Of a DNA stretch of 64,000 nt, positions 42,401 to 53,800 are shown in pieces. The DNA is from Mansonella perstans (lineage: Eukaryota; Nematoda; Chromadorea; Rhabditida; Onchocercidae), in the NCBI GenBank assembly GCA_037074765.1, contig JBAMDO010000058.1, positions 124,001-188,000 of the forward strand, in the 5' to 3' direction. Every line of letters starts with the position of its first letter. The stretch's first letter is position 1. Position numbers and translations under genes: made by a program. Under the pieces are notes generated by a model. That model ran no database searches, was not told the DNA's origin, and saw only the letters and a list, made by a program, of their open reading frames with translations.

Positions 42401-42691
42401 CGTGTCCGTACTGGAGGTGCTGAATGCAGTAGGATTAATTTATTAATGGATGGTTGGAAAAGATGTCAAACAAAGCAACCATTTGCGTCTCAAGATACTA
42501 GTTTCTATCAAAACGATCTTAATGTTAAATCGGTAATTTTAGCATTCAGTTTGCTGCCAGATGCTTTTAAGAAGATGACAATATTCGGGAATGATTATAA
42601 AATAGACAATGACTTAAAGACTCGAATAATTCTGGAATCAACTAATAAATATGTGAACATGTATCTCCCTACTAAAATACGAACATCTTAG
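39486..42691 (+). CDS. acylglycerol kinase homologue (AGK; mitochondrial), probably catalytically altered
   Basis: AGK is a mitochondrial DAGK-type lipid kinase that is also a subunit of the TIM22 carrier translocase in vertebrates. Exons: 39486-39577, 39783-39972, 40107-40314, 40747-40838, 41043-41210, 41478-41630, 41983-42096, 42386-42691; total 440 residues (human 422). The N-terminus (MMRKLWEHKKKSVFASVAAY) matches the membrane-embedded AGK N-terminus. Further matches are FKKNALPLFNLAGLQVDIIK, the block PLYGISGLQVGWYD...LWYWGRLKR and the C-terminal strand region. The DAGK loop reads GGDN (120-123) where active members have GGDG, and the NP motif in the preceding strand is DT. Loss of kinase activity is therefore likely (inference). 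Intron 7 uses a GC donor (CAG before GCAAGA). Exon 4 has two in-frame GTAAG donors 9 bp apart (after 40829 or 40838). Polyadenylation signal candidate at 43007. Confidence 0.9.
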
Positions 42692-43878
42692 TATCTTTCT
42701 AAAGAGATTTTAATATAAGTAAGTAAAAATAGACACTGATTTCCCAAAATTGCCTCTTTTCCGGTAAAAAACAACAATGTTTTTGCTCATTTCTTTTAAC
42801 AGTGCTTTTTTTCTGAAATCGGTTTTGAGCAGATAATTTAACTTGAAGATAATAATTTCAAGACTCGATTAATTCTGGAATGAACTGATAAATACGTCAA
42901 CATGTTTTTTTTATATTGTTTTTTCATTTTTTATACTCAATATCACTCAGTAATAATATACCGGTATCACAGTGTCAGTATTCTTAGTGGTGCTAAAGAA
43001 TGTAAGAATAAAGTGAAAAGACATATTTCATTTGAGAATTTTTTATTTAAATATATTTTACAGTGTCAAATTTAGATTTTTCAAAATTGTTCAGTTTTCT
43101 CGTTGTTAATGTTTGTTATTCGATATGTATTATTAAGTTTTTCCAGCTCAATAAAGTTACGCGCAGTTATGCGTGAAAAGAATCGCCTCTCAATCGGATA
43201 ACTTCTCACAATCTAATAACTTTAGAAGACTAAGAAAATTTCAAAATTTTTTTGCAGCTGCTTTCATTATTCAATTTTCACCAATCTTTTCATCAGAATA
43301 CTATTTTCATGCTTGCGTTAATTCTATTCTTAAAAGATTCTTAAAATTATTCTTCATAAGTTGGGTTTGAATTTAGAAAAAAGTTAACAACTGTCAATTA
43401 ATTGTACCATAGTACATCTTCTTCCTTATCCTATTAATTAATTTTCAGTCTTCCAATTTTTTGATAATTGGAAGCTAGCTCAGAACGAGAAGATGATCGT
43501 ATGTTGCACAGTCAATTGACAGTAAATTGGTTTAATGGAAAATTATTTTCAAGCTTCTAAAATAGTTTTAAGTTTTAGAAAAGTTCATTTAATTTTGATC
43601 TACTGAAACTAATCATTTTTATTTGACTTCTGGAAAGCTTTATAAATAATTGCATTTTTGGCAATGATACTCATTGTTTTAGTATGTAAAGAGAGAGATC
43701 GGTTCTTCTGAGTTGTAAAAAATTTCAATGAGGTATGTTACGGAATTGTTCATTCCATCTTTAGCAATAACAGCAAATAAATTTAATTTATTCCATTAGA
43801 GAGATAATGTATAAAAACTGAAATTGTAAAAAAAAAAAAAAAAACTGAAATTCACATCCAACAATCATAACACAATTT
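42692..43878. other. AGK 3' UTR and spacer with duplicated exon fragment
   Basis: Contains the decayed copy of part of the last AGK exon (42855-42904), AATAAA at 43007-43012 and a poly-A run (43830-43843). The ORF at 43173 (GTG start) has no family resemblance or matching junctions. Confidence 0.5.
42855..42904 (+). pseudogene. duplicated fragment of AGK last exon
   Basis: Fifty bases match 42612-42661 in the AGK terminal exon with 7 substitutions by my count (shared core AATTCTGGAAT). The copy lies 243 bp downstream within the presumed 3' UTR and carries an in-frame stop (GAA TGA), so it is non-coding. Confidence 0.8.
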
Positions 43879-45187
43879 ATGCAAGTTGCTAAACCTAAAG
43901 GAAAAGTTTTAAGAACAATTAGTTCATTCAATTACTTCAATTGATCTGTTATTATGCTATACTCAGAAGATTATACTATAATTTTCCTAAAGAAATGAAT
44001 CATTGCGTATAAAAAAGATGAAAATAATTATTACTTTTTCAATTTTTTATAATTTCAAAAAATCCATTCATTTAAAACAGTAATATATCTTAGATAACTT
44101 AGAAAGCAATTATTCTAATATTTATACTTCTTCTAGTCTAATTTTAGAGGAAATTGAAGCAAAATACGTACATACAAGTAAAACTTTTTCTCCAATTCAA
44201 TTTTACAAAAATCCAAATTTTATTGAATTTTGTAAATTTTCAGTGACAAAACTCCGCCAAGTAAACCTATACAAACACCGGATAAAGGTTAATGCAAATC
44301 AAATTTAAGGGCATGCAATTTATTTCCTCCAGCAATTTCCATCTAATTTGTTGTGATATGATGCTAAAAAATTTTTGCTATCAATTTTTTTGCAGGTTTG
44401 AAAGTGGAGAAAAAAGAGATAAAGAGGTAAACTGACTGAATGATTTTTCCATTTTTGTTGTTGAAATGGAAAATTTATTTTTGAATTTTCATTTAAATGA
44501 ATGATAAAGAGTTGGTAGTAGGTTTATTACTGTAACGAGTAGTGGTATATCAGTTCTGTATTTGTATCGGAGTATTTTTTTTCCGTTTCTTGTAATAATG
44601 ATGAAAAAATTGTCGGAACTATTCGAGCTATTTCAACTATCTCTTAGAGAAGAGGGCATTAGAAGATAGTGATAATTCAATGACAAACAATTCTTTTGTT
44701 TATTTATAAAATTTTTTGAAAATTGAACAAAAATTGAGCAGATGTTCAACATAGATTACCGAAGGTGGATGAAGAATTACATGTAAGAACAATTTTTGAA
44801 CCGATTTCTGTCGAAACTCGCCCAGCAAAAGCAAAACCAAAGATTCGTAGTAAACTGAAATGGAAGGAAGATGCTGGTTCAGAAGGTAAAACGGATGAAT
44901 CGAAAGATTCAAGCACTGATTCCGGTAAAGCTATAAGACTGAATGTAACGAGAAAGAAGGAATCTAATCAATTAAAGGCTATTATTGCAAATGAGAAATC
45001 AGAAAAGAGCGTAGAAAGTACTGATAAAGAAAAGAGCGTAGAAAGTACTGATAAAGTCGTGCAATCAATTCTATGGATGATTGTTCGAAGGATTCTGGAT
45101 GAGATATTCATCGGATTCATTATCATCGTAATTCTAATCATTATGCGAATTAAAAACTTTAAAACCAGTGCAAAAAATAAAGATTAA
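43879..45187 (+). CDS. basic protein with C-terminal membrane anchor, uncharacterised
   Basis: Exons: 43879-43905, 44148-44167, 44244-44287, 44396-44426, 44755-45187, phase-consistent and giving 184 residues. The last three are well supported; the first two are short and their sites weaker (donor GTTTTA in exon 1), so the true N-terminus may differ. The protein is Lys/Glu/Ser-rich and probably disordered (KTPPSKPIQTPDKGLKVEKK; RPAKAKPKIRSKLKWKED). It carries an exact duplication EKSVESTDK x2 and ends with one strongly hydrophobic segment (IFIGFIIIVILIIM) followed by a short basic tail. That architecture resembles a tail-anchored ER or mitochondrial outer-membrane protein, which is inference from topology only. 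No family recognised. Confidence 0.5.
45002..45055 (+). repeat. 27-bp exact coding duplication
   Basis: Two identical tandem copies of a 27-bp unit (GAAAAGAGCGTAGAAAGTAC...) inside the tail-anchored protein gene, encoding EKSVESTDK twice. Confidence 0.95.
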
Positions 45188-45390
45188 AATCGTCTCATTC
45201 CTACTACGACTACTATGCTCAAAATACCCGTAGGGCATGAATCTTTAGGGGTATCTAAGATATGTTTTCAAATATAATAGTGTAAAGTAGAATACACACA
45301 GACTTAATAAGATATTATTCTGACTATGCCACCACTTTGCTGTATTTCAGCATAATTCGTAAAATTTTATTATCAATTCTATCAACAAAT

Positions 45391-45650
45391 TATCAACTAG
45401 GCGTTCAATTGAGTGATTTCATTCTTGGCTTAATTTATCTCTTATCAACCAGGCGTTCAATTGGGTGATCTCATTCTTGGCTTAATTTGTCTCTTATCAA
45501 CTAGGCGTTCAATTGAGTGATTTCATTCTTGGCTTAATTTATCTCTTATCAACTAGGCATTCAATTAAGTGATTTCATTCTTGGCTTAATTTGTCTTTTA
45601 TCAACTAGGCATTTAATTGAGTGATTTCATTCTTGGCTTAATTTGTCTCT
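45391..45650 (+). repeat. 52-bp minisatellite (5 copies)
   Basis: Five contiguous 52-bp units, each beginning TATCAACTAGGCGTTCAATT (with point variants) and containing CATTCTTGGCTTAATTT. It lies about 200 bp after the stop of the upstream gene. Confidence 0.95.
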
Positions 45651-47226
45651 TGCTTGCAAAGCTTTATGTTCCTTCTTTACTGACTTCCCCCGCATTTCAT
45701 GACTTGATGACCTTTCAAACGCTAACTCTTCTGTTTCTCGAGGGTTCTCGAAACGAAGATATGTTATCTGTGTGCAAATGTAGGTCTGTGTGTGTTTATG
45801 TGTGTACATGTGACATGTATATGTGTGTATATCTCCATGTATACAAGTTAGCTATTCTTGCAAAAGTCCATAAGTTACATTCTGCTCTTAGTTATCTTTG
45901 GCTTAATGCTTGTGATTCCGTTATGTGTAATCTTGGAGACCAATATTCAGATAGAGGCCTAAATTCTTTTGTACTTACATCAGTCAATAGATTGATTAAT
46001 TAATTAATTAATTTAGCAATAATTTGTTGCGCAGTACATCGACTGATAGCCTCAATATGAATATACCTAAAGTTTATTTTATAGTATATGTTTGTGCTGT
46101 AATAAAGTAAAAGTTTCTAGATTATACTTATTCTTGGAGTTATTCAATGTGCATTAAATTTTTTTTGAAGCAATTTTGGTTACTTAAAATTGAGCAAAAT
46201 AATCTTTACACTTTTGTTGAAATGGAACTGTGGCAGAGAGAAATTTTGTTTATTGATTGGAAAATTGAATGTAAACAATAAAAAGTTTTAAATTGATTTA
46301 TATTTGATTATTCTTTTTGTTAGTATTTGATAATGATAAATTTGCATATGATGGATAAAACAAAAGGTCACGCTAAAATAGCGTAAAATATTAAAAGGCA
46401 GTGTTAAATGGAATTTTTGCAAAATTTCAATGGGTAACTTTTTTATTAGACGGAAACTTTTAGCATTTTAGAGAGAAAGTTTGAATGAATAATTAAACAA
46501 TTGAGGATTTGAAATTTTTTTTTGAAATTTGAAATTTTTGAATTGGTTTTCTCAGGCTTATTTATTTGATTTAATACAAAGAATATTGGCTATGAGCTAA
46601 ATAGTAATACAGTTGCAATAGACACTGTATATTAAATTATTCGAAATAATACGGATCCATGGAAATACTTTTCCATTTCTCCCAAATTACCTTATTCAGT
46701 GATCGTACTACTACTTATCTTTTTATATCTTTCCTTAAAAATTAAAAATTCTTGTGAAATTAAAGTGAAATTGGCTAAGAAATTTTGTGGTTTTATTTGC
46801 TTACATTTTTCCAAAAATTTCATTAATTTTTATTTTCGCGCATGAATTCCTCCATGTATGTATTTGTTTTAAGTGAAAGTTTCGAATTAATATATATTGT
46901 TTTTTTTTTTTGCAAATTATTAATGTATTATTCTTGATTTTCTTCGAAACAGCAATTGATTTCTTAGTTGGTTGTATTACAATCAATTATTTTTCTCATA
47001 TGATTGTCATGTATTATAACTTTTATTTATAAAAATTATTTAAATTTCCATAAAAAATTGTTGCAGAAAACTACTTTATATGTCTTAAAATTATATATAC
47101 TATAGAATATAATAGAAATATTTGTTGTTCTAAACAAAATTTTTTAATGATTTCGCTTTAGTAATATGTCTTATATGTAATATATATTTTTCTACAAGAA
47201 AAGATCATTTTTAGTTGTATTGTAAG

Positions 47227-47244
47227 ATGGTCATTGGTGAATAA
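47227..47244 (+). promoter_or_regulatory. short upstream ORF before the carrier start codon
   Basis: ATG GTC ATT GGT GAA TAA ends one base before the main ATG at 47246. If the transcript begins at the TTTTTAG acceptor at 47213, this uORF is in the mRNA and could lower or gate translation. If it begins at GTAAG (47226), the ATG is the first three bases. Confidence 0.4.
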
Positions 47245-47245
47245 T

Positions 47246-50200
47246 ATGGATAAAGAAGCTTTCGTACATTTCCTTGGAGGAGCTTTGGGTGGTACCGTTG
47301 GAACAGCTATTACCTGTCCACTTGAGGTTCATTTTTATCACTCCTTGTTTAATTTGTCTTCAGAGTAATATTCAGAATTCTATAATCGATCAGTAATAAG
47401 AGTTTAGTTTAGCTATATTTTAAAGTTCGAATTTAAAAAATTGTCATTTTATCCATTTGACATTTGAAAACCTCTGTTTTTTTCATAACTGTAAGATATA
47501 TTATCATATCAGTTAAGGAGTTCCAGAGAAAAATAATTAAAAACTTTCATATTTGATGTTAAGAATTGAGAGATAAAGTGAAAATCTAAATCGTTCAAGT
47601 TATTTTTTCAGGTGGTTAAGACACGATTGCAAAGCACACAATATGCTGATACAGCATTATCTCATTTGCATTCAGAGGGAACGTCCAAAGCTCGCATACA
47701 GTTACCTCATATTTTGATGAGAACATGTAAACCATTAATTCATATAAATTCTTGTAATCCTTGTTATCGAACTATAACCTAAAAGACAATTGCTTCTACT
47801 AATTTATGTAACGGTTAATATATATTTAAATATATTTTAGTATAATGATATACTTTATTATTTAAATTTCATTATTTTGTAAATCACTTTACGTTGCACT
47901 TTCATTAATGTTGCAGCTGTTAACATCCCTGAAAAGTTGCGTCTTTCTTATATATCGGAAACATGTGCAGTGCAGCGAAATATGCGACTTTTTGCAAAAC
48001 CTGGTTTATCTGTACAGCAGAGCAGGAGCATATATATCTTATTCAAGTATATTTTTAATTCTCAGGCGGCATAAAAACTCGAAATGATGTCAGGAATCAG
48101 AAAATTATATCTGAAATTATATCGTACTTGAAAAGAAATTATATATATTAGAATTATACATGGATTATATATATATGTATACATATGTATAAATGCCTTT
48201 TGCGCGATCTCAGAGCTATATCAGTCCTTTTAAAAATGTGTAATGAAGAAGAATGATGATAAATAGCTGTTGAAATTGCATCCGCTGTTGCTGCTGCAAT
48301 GCAAAAAGCTTTTTTTCCAGGCAAATTGTGGCAAATGAAGGATTCTCAGCTCTTTTCAAAGGAATTGGTCCTAGTCTTATTGGTGTTGCACCTTCAAAGT
48401 GAGTGCTTTAAATTTTTCTCGAAGTATGAAATACGATACAGCATTTTTTGAAGATCTTTCTTTGACTGCGGGATATCAATTACGGTATTTTTTTTTTAAA
48501 TTCGATAACAGTCCTTTGAAATCAACCAGTGAGTAACTTATTTTGTTTTCAAATAGTTTCTTATTTATCTTTTTTGCTATCATTTTTGGAATCCCAGAAA
48601 TTGATGCATTCTTCTTCCATGGAAACTCATTGTTTGATTGTTGTATTTCTTCATCCTTTTTTATTTTATCTCTACTCAAGATTAGTGCAACCAACTTTTT
48701 GATTACATAAAAAGAAAATGAAAGATGCGTTTTCAGAGCAGTTTACTTTTACACGTATTCAAGCTGTAAACGATTGCTGAACAATTTGGATATTTTTGTA
48801 TCGAATAGCGCTATGATACATATGTCTTCTGCAGCTGCTAGTGGTAAGCTTTTGTTATTTATTAAATTCAGATATTTTCAGAAATTAGATCACTAAATTA
48901 ATAATGATTTGCTTTTAAGGCTTTGTGACTGCAACCGTTATCAATCCAGTTTGGTTGATTAAAACGCGTTTACAGTTGCATAAAGGACCGCTCTCAGTGA
49001 CGGAATGCATCAAGCGGGTTTGGCGAACAGATGGTTTTAAGGGATTTTATTGGGTTAATATTTTTTAAAAAATGCAGTATTACGGAAACAGTGTTTGTTA
49101 ATCAGACAAATTTGACTATACAGTTTTTGTTCTCGCCCAGAAATGTTATCTTGAAGTTCGAAGTTTTCAGTGATCGTAATTGTTCAGAAAGGAAAGTACG
49201 GGAATTTTTGAAATAGCATTTTCTTATGTCGGTACTTATTTCTGATGATAGATTCCTTCTTTTACATCTTTTACATTTTCCTTCTCTTAATCTTCTCTGG
49301 ATGTAGTTCCAGTCTCACTTTGTACCACATTAACACTTTAATATCATTAAATTATTCTGCAGAGCAGTTCATTCTGTAGTTTCAGGGAGTGACCGCATCG
49401 TATGTAGGGATTTCTGAAACAGTCATTCAATTTGTGTTATATGAAGAAATGAGAGCATTGTTGCTGAAGTGGAAATCATCTTCTCGAGAAACGAAAGTAG
49501 ATGGGTTTAAGGATTTAGCGAATCCAGATATAAGTATCAAAAAGTGGAATGAAAATTCCCATCTGGAACAAGATGCGAAGTTGCTGTCAACAGTAGAAAT
49601 GCCTTTAACTGAAAACGACAATCGTGAAATGATTGACTTCTTGCATTTTATGTTCGCTGGTGGGATGGCAAAATTTTTCGCATGTTCACTAGCTTATCCA
49701 CATGGTTCGTTCGCTTTAAAATATTTGATTTTATTTGTAATTATACATCATATTCATTTGTCTCTAAATGGATTGGTGAATGGTACAAAATGATTCAGTT
49801 TCTTGGAAGTAGATTTCTTTCAAAACCTATTTAATCATTTGAGCTTTATTATTTGAGAGGATTTTTGAGAAGATCCGTCGCTAGGCTGGAAAGATTGAAG
49901 TTATTGCTGTTTACGCCATGGGATTTTTTAGCCAACATTAATTTCGGACTGAACATTCTTCAACAGCTTAGATATATTAGACCATATTTCCTTTAAATTT
50001 TATATCATCATTTTTCTCTAACTGTAAGAAGTGGTACGTACCCGTATGCGCGAAGAGAATGCTGTAACCAAAGGGTTCCTGCCCACTCTAAAGTTTATTT
50101 TGCGAAGAGAAGGATTTTGGGCACTTTACCGAGGATTGACTATACAGGTTTGCTGAATTAAAATGGTTTTTTTTTGCATTAATTTCGCTTTTTTAACGAC

Positions 50201-50384
50201 TTACTGATGATTGGATTTCTGTTTAATTTCGAATGTTAGGTAGAGTAAATTTGAATTGAATAATAAATTTTTAACATGAAGCTTGCACCATTGAACTTAT
50301 CATTTTTAGCTTTTGCGAACAGTCCCAAACACAGCAATCACTATGGGTACCTACGAATTGACGGTGCATATGTTGCGTGGGTAA
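47246..50384 (+). CDS. mitochondrial pyrimidine-nucleotide carrier (SLC25A33/36 type)
   Basis: Inner-membrane carrier that moves pyrimidine nucleotides into and out of mitochondria (family knowledge). Exons: 47246-47326, 47612-47726, 47917-48046, 48321-48398, 48737-48843, 48920-49053, 49386-49704, 50029-50147, 50310-50384; all GT-AG, total 385 residues. Three Solcar repeats are marked by PLEVVKTRLQ (25-34), NPVWLIKTRLQ (179-189) and PHEVVRTRM (320-328). The second motif has Trp in place of the acidic residue, as in SLC25A33/36. TDGFKGFYWGVTASYVGISE and the terminal NTAITMGTYEL are diagnostic. It is longer than the human protein (311) because of insertions after the first signature and a hydrophilic loop at about 235-295. 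A five-codon upstream ORF (47227-47244) ends one base before the start. Confidence 0.95.
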
Positions 50385-50793
50385 GCTGTTGTGATTCTAA
50401 TTAAAGTAATAAAACTACTATATTACTTTCTAATCATTCCCTTACTTTAATCCGGCAGCTACCTGAATATTGGTTTTAGTGTCTTGCGCTAAAGAAAACG
50501 TTTATGGTACGTTTATGGTGCATGGTATGAATATTTGCTGAAGTGCAGCTCCATTTATTAATAGATTTCATGAAATCTCGAGCATCCGAAAATGAACATT
50601 GATTGCTGGCATTTGCATTAACAATCAAATGATTAGGATGCAAGGAAAATATGACTTATTTGTTGGAAAACGCTTGCGGCTAAAAGTGCCTTAATTTTCG
50701 AGTTGATTTTTGGTTTTGAAAAATTGAAATGCGTGATGGAAAATAATAGAAAAATGAAGTTACTGAACAATGTCGATTCTAAAAAAATATTCA

Positions 50794-50840
50794 CTCAATA
50801 TGGAATGATTATTTCAGCAAAATAATCATTCCATATTGAG
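50794..50840. repeat. 20-bp perfect inverted repeat
   Basis: Arms CTCAATATGGAATGATTATT (50794-50813) and its exact complement (50821-50840) with a 7-nt loop. Confidence 0.95.
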
Positions 50841-53800
50841 CAAAAGAAAATAATTCAGATTTTGAAAAGAAAAGATATTAAGCAATTTAAAAATCCTTTA
50901 GTTACATAAAAAGGTTCTTATTCTTTTCCACTTTTTGGAATGGTTTTTACGCCAAATAATTTTCCATCAGTTTCATTTTTGTTGATTTTCGTCTTTTGTT
51001 ATTGTTGATGACCTCTGTAGGATTAATATGAAAACTCATGAAAAATCGTATGGTTCATTATTGAACAAGTCTTGACTTTCCTAATTAAAGGTTGGAAAAT
51101 TTATTTCCATTATATTATTATTTTAACTAAAAATGAATGATAGTTATATCTGTTTCATGTTGATTTTGATAAATTATTTTGTATATATCAGCTTTTTGTA
51201 CTAACATGTTTAAAGCTTAGGAATTCAAAAACTTAAAAAACTATTGACGTTCACAGGTATATAAATTTAATTGATGACCTGTTCAGTTATCGTCAAACTT
51301 GCCCTCTGCAAGATTTCTCTCTTGCAGAGGTTTAAATGTTTATAAAGTATTGAAGTGGTGAGGCTCGTGATTTTAGCAATGAAACGATTCTAACGATTTG
51401 TTACGTTCTGGCCATTATTCCGTAAAGTCATTGACGGTTTTTTTTTTTTTTTTTCATAGTATCCGTAATACTTTATATTTTTGTATTGATCTTCAATAGT
51501 TATTTTTGCTTCGTGCCTTTACTATTCTTTTCTTTTTCAGCTTATTTTTTTAAAATAATTAGTGCTTTGTTGTATGCCAATTTTGAATTCAGTTCCTAAA
51601 ACTTTTTGTGAAAGCTTACAGTTTATATGCTTTGATATTAAGCACTTAAAAATTAGTAAGTGGAGTTAAAAATTACGAAAGAGCATACAGCTTGTTGCTG
51701 CGATTTGTTTTAGGATAATCTCTATCCTAAAATGGATTCATTGTATAATGCTATATAATGCTTTATGCTGCTGTATTTCATTTTTCAAATTTATATGAAA
51801 AGAGGAATTCAAGATCAGTATACACGTTCGATGTTAGTGCTTTCTGTTGATGAATTTTGAAATAGTTTCTATAAATAATCAGCAATTTACTTTTGCGTTT
51901 GCACCTGTCTTCTAATTATGCTGCTTGTTACATAAATAAAATTTAGCTTCAAAAAATTTGTTAAGCTTTATCCGTTTTGATCTCTCTATGTCAAGTCATT
52001 GTTTTATCAATGCTGGCACAGTGATCTTGATAGAATTTTGTATTTCGAGTATGTTTGTGTTTTATGGGAAAACTGAGACGATCTCGACTGGAATTCGAAT
52101 AATTTTTTTAATTATTGAAGGAAAGCCCATTCATTGTACTATTTAATTCAGGTAAATCTTGACTTCAAGAATTCAAAGAGTGAAAGTATTTGCGTTCAGC
52201 AGCAATTTGTATCTATATTCCTGATGTGCAGGAAGTAAACGTTTTGGCTACGTCTTGGAATCTGTATTTGTCTTTTTTTCTGGCCAAGTCACACTTGAAT
52301 TTCAGGTGTCTCTAAGGAAAAATTTGAATGTTGAAATGAAAATTAGACGTGAAATGATGTCATAGAGTTTACCAAGTATCACCTGATACTTGTAGATAGT
52401 GCACAAATCAATATCAGATCATAATGAATCAAAGCGGATATTGGGTAAGCAATACGGCACTCATTACTTTTTTTTTGTAGAAGAGTCGTGATACTTCATT
52501 ATCAATGGCAAAAAAAGTTTCAGGTGGTGAGGAAAATAACAAATTGTATTTATTTATACTTAAGATATTCGTTGAACGATCGCTACTTTGTTGAAAATGT
52601 AAATATGCATGAAGCAATCAGTCCACCAGAAAAGTATGGGAATTAGGGAACTGTTAATGCTGAGATTCAGTTTATCAAAAAGTCTTAAGAAGATAAGGAA
52701 CTGTTCTGTTCCACATTATTTCTTGCATTTTACGAATCCACGATAAGTAAACTAACAACAGACTGTGTTATATCTGAAAATGAGAATGTTTGGTAAATTT
52801 TGCAATGTACGGTGCTCTGTTCGTATCATATCTTTGACTTTGGTGCTTTTAAGTTTCTTCTTTGATGTAAATATTATTAAGCGCTAATCATTCATGAATG
52901 AAATTATGAAGACTCTTCTAAAAAAAGAAAGATTTTTTTACTAAAAATTTAATTCAGTTCAGCATTTTAGTAATATATCGGTTGCGTCTATTTACGTCAC
53001 ATCTATTTGTTCATCTTGAAGTGATGTTAAGAAATGTATGGAAGACATTCCAGGCAGTACCAACTGTTCATTTTAAGTATTTTGCGAATTACTGAGAAGC
53101 AATCAGTTCATTCTATTCAATCTTGCTTTAACTTTCACTAACCTGAAAAACGTTTTTCCCGTAGACTTTCTCAGTGGAAGAAAGATGTCAATATGTGTTA
53201 ATTGATAGGTCTTTGTAAATTCTGAATATGGCAACTTGCATTTTATGTTTTAATTTGTTGCGTCTTTGAAAAAAATTGTTGAACATTGATGAATAATGGT
53301 ACAAAGCGTTCAAAGATGTTGCTTTAGCAAAAAAATTTGTTTAATTTCGGCTATTTTAAAAAAAAAAAGTGTCTACTTTCCTACAACTCAGTTCAGCATT
53401 TTTGTTACGATCACATTTAATAGAAATAAAGATAGGATTTGTTACTTCTGTTTCATAACTTTTGATGAAAGGATTCATAACTGTTTTTAATTCTTTAACC
53501 ATTTTTCATTCTAATGAGGATATTTGGAAGTTTAGGGATCGGATTATAAGGAACTCATTTTTTCCTTCAAAAGTTATTTCTTATAATTAAAATTTGAAGG
53601 TTAGGTTTTAGAAGATGAAAGAATTTGTAGCGATGAATAAGGTGCATTTTTAAATGTTGGGATAGAAAAATAGTCTGAAATTATAATTATTACTTTTCAA
53701 TACAAACTTTGTGACTAGCTGAAGGTTCCTATCCTTCAACTACAACTTATGTCAATTTAAATGACTAAATGAATCATGGAAATAAAAGGAGGAAGGATGT

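Larger units (their letters stand above)
45188..47245. other. spacer with minisatellite
   Basis: Holds a 52-bp minisatellite (45391-45650) and a TG-rich stretch (45779-45842). The 128-codon ORF at 45617-46003 starts within the minisatellite, crosses the TG repeat and has no splice context, so I do not call it a gene. The remainder is AT-rich. A CATTTTTAG acceptor at 47205-47213 is the probable trans-splice site of the carrier gene. Confidence 0.5.

Noticed and set aside
45617..46003. 128-codon ORF considered as a secreted Cys-rich protein
   Set aside because: Begins inside the 52-bp minisatellite, and its cysteines come from a TG-rich stretch; no acceptor or family match.
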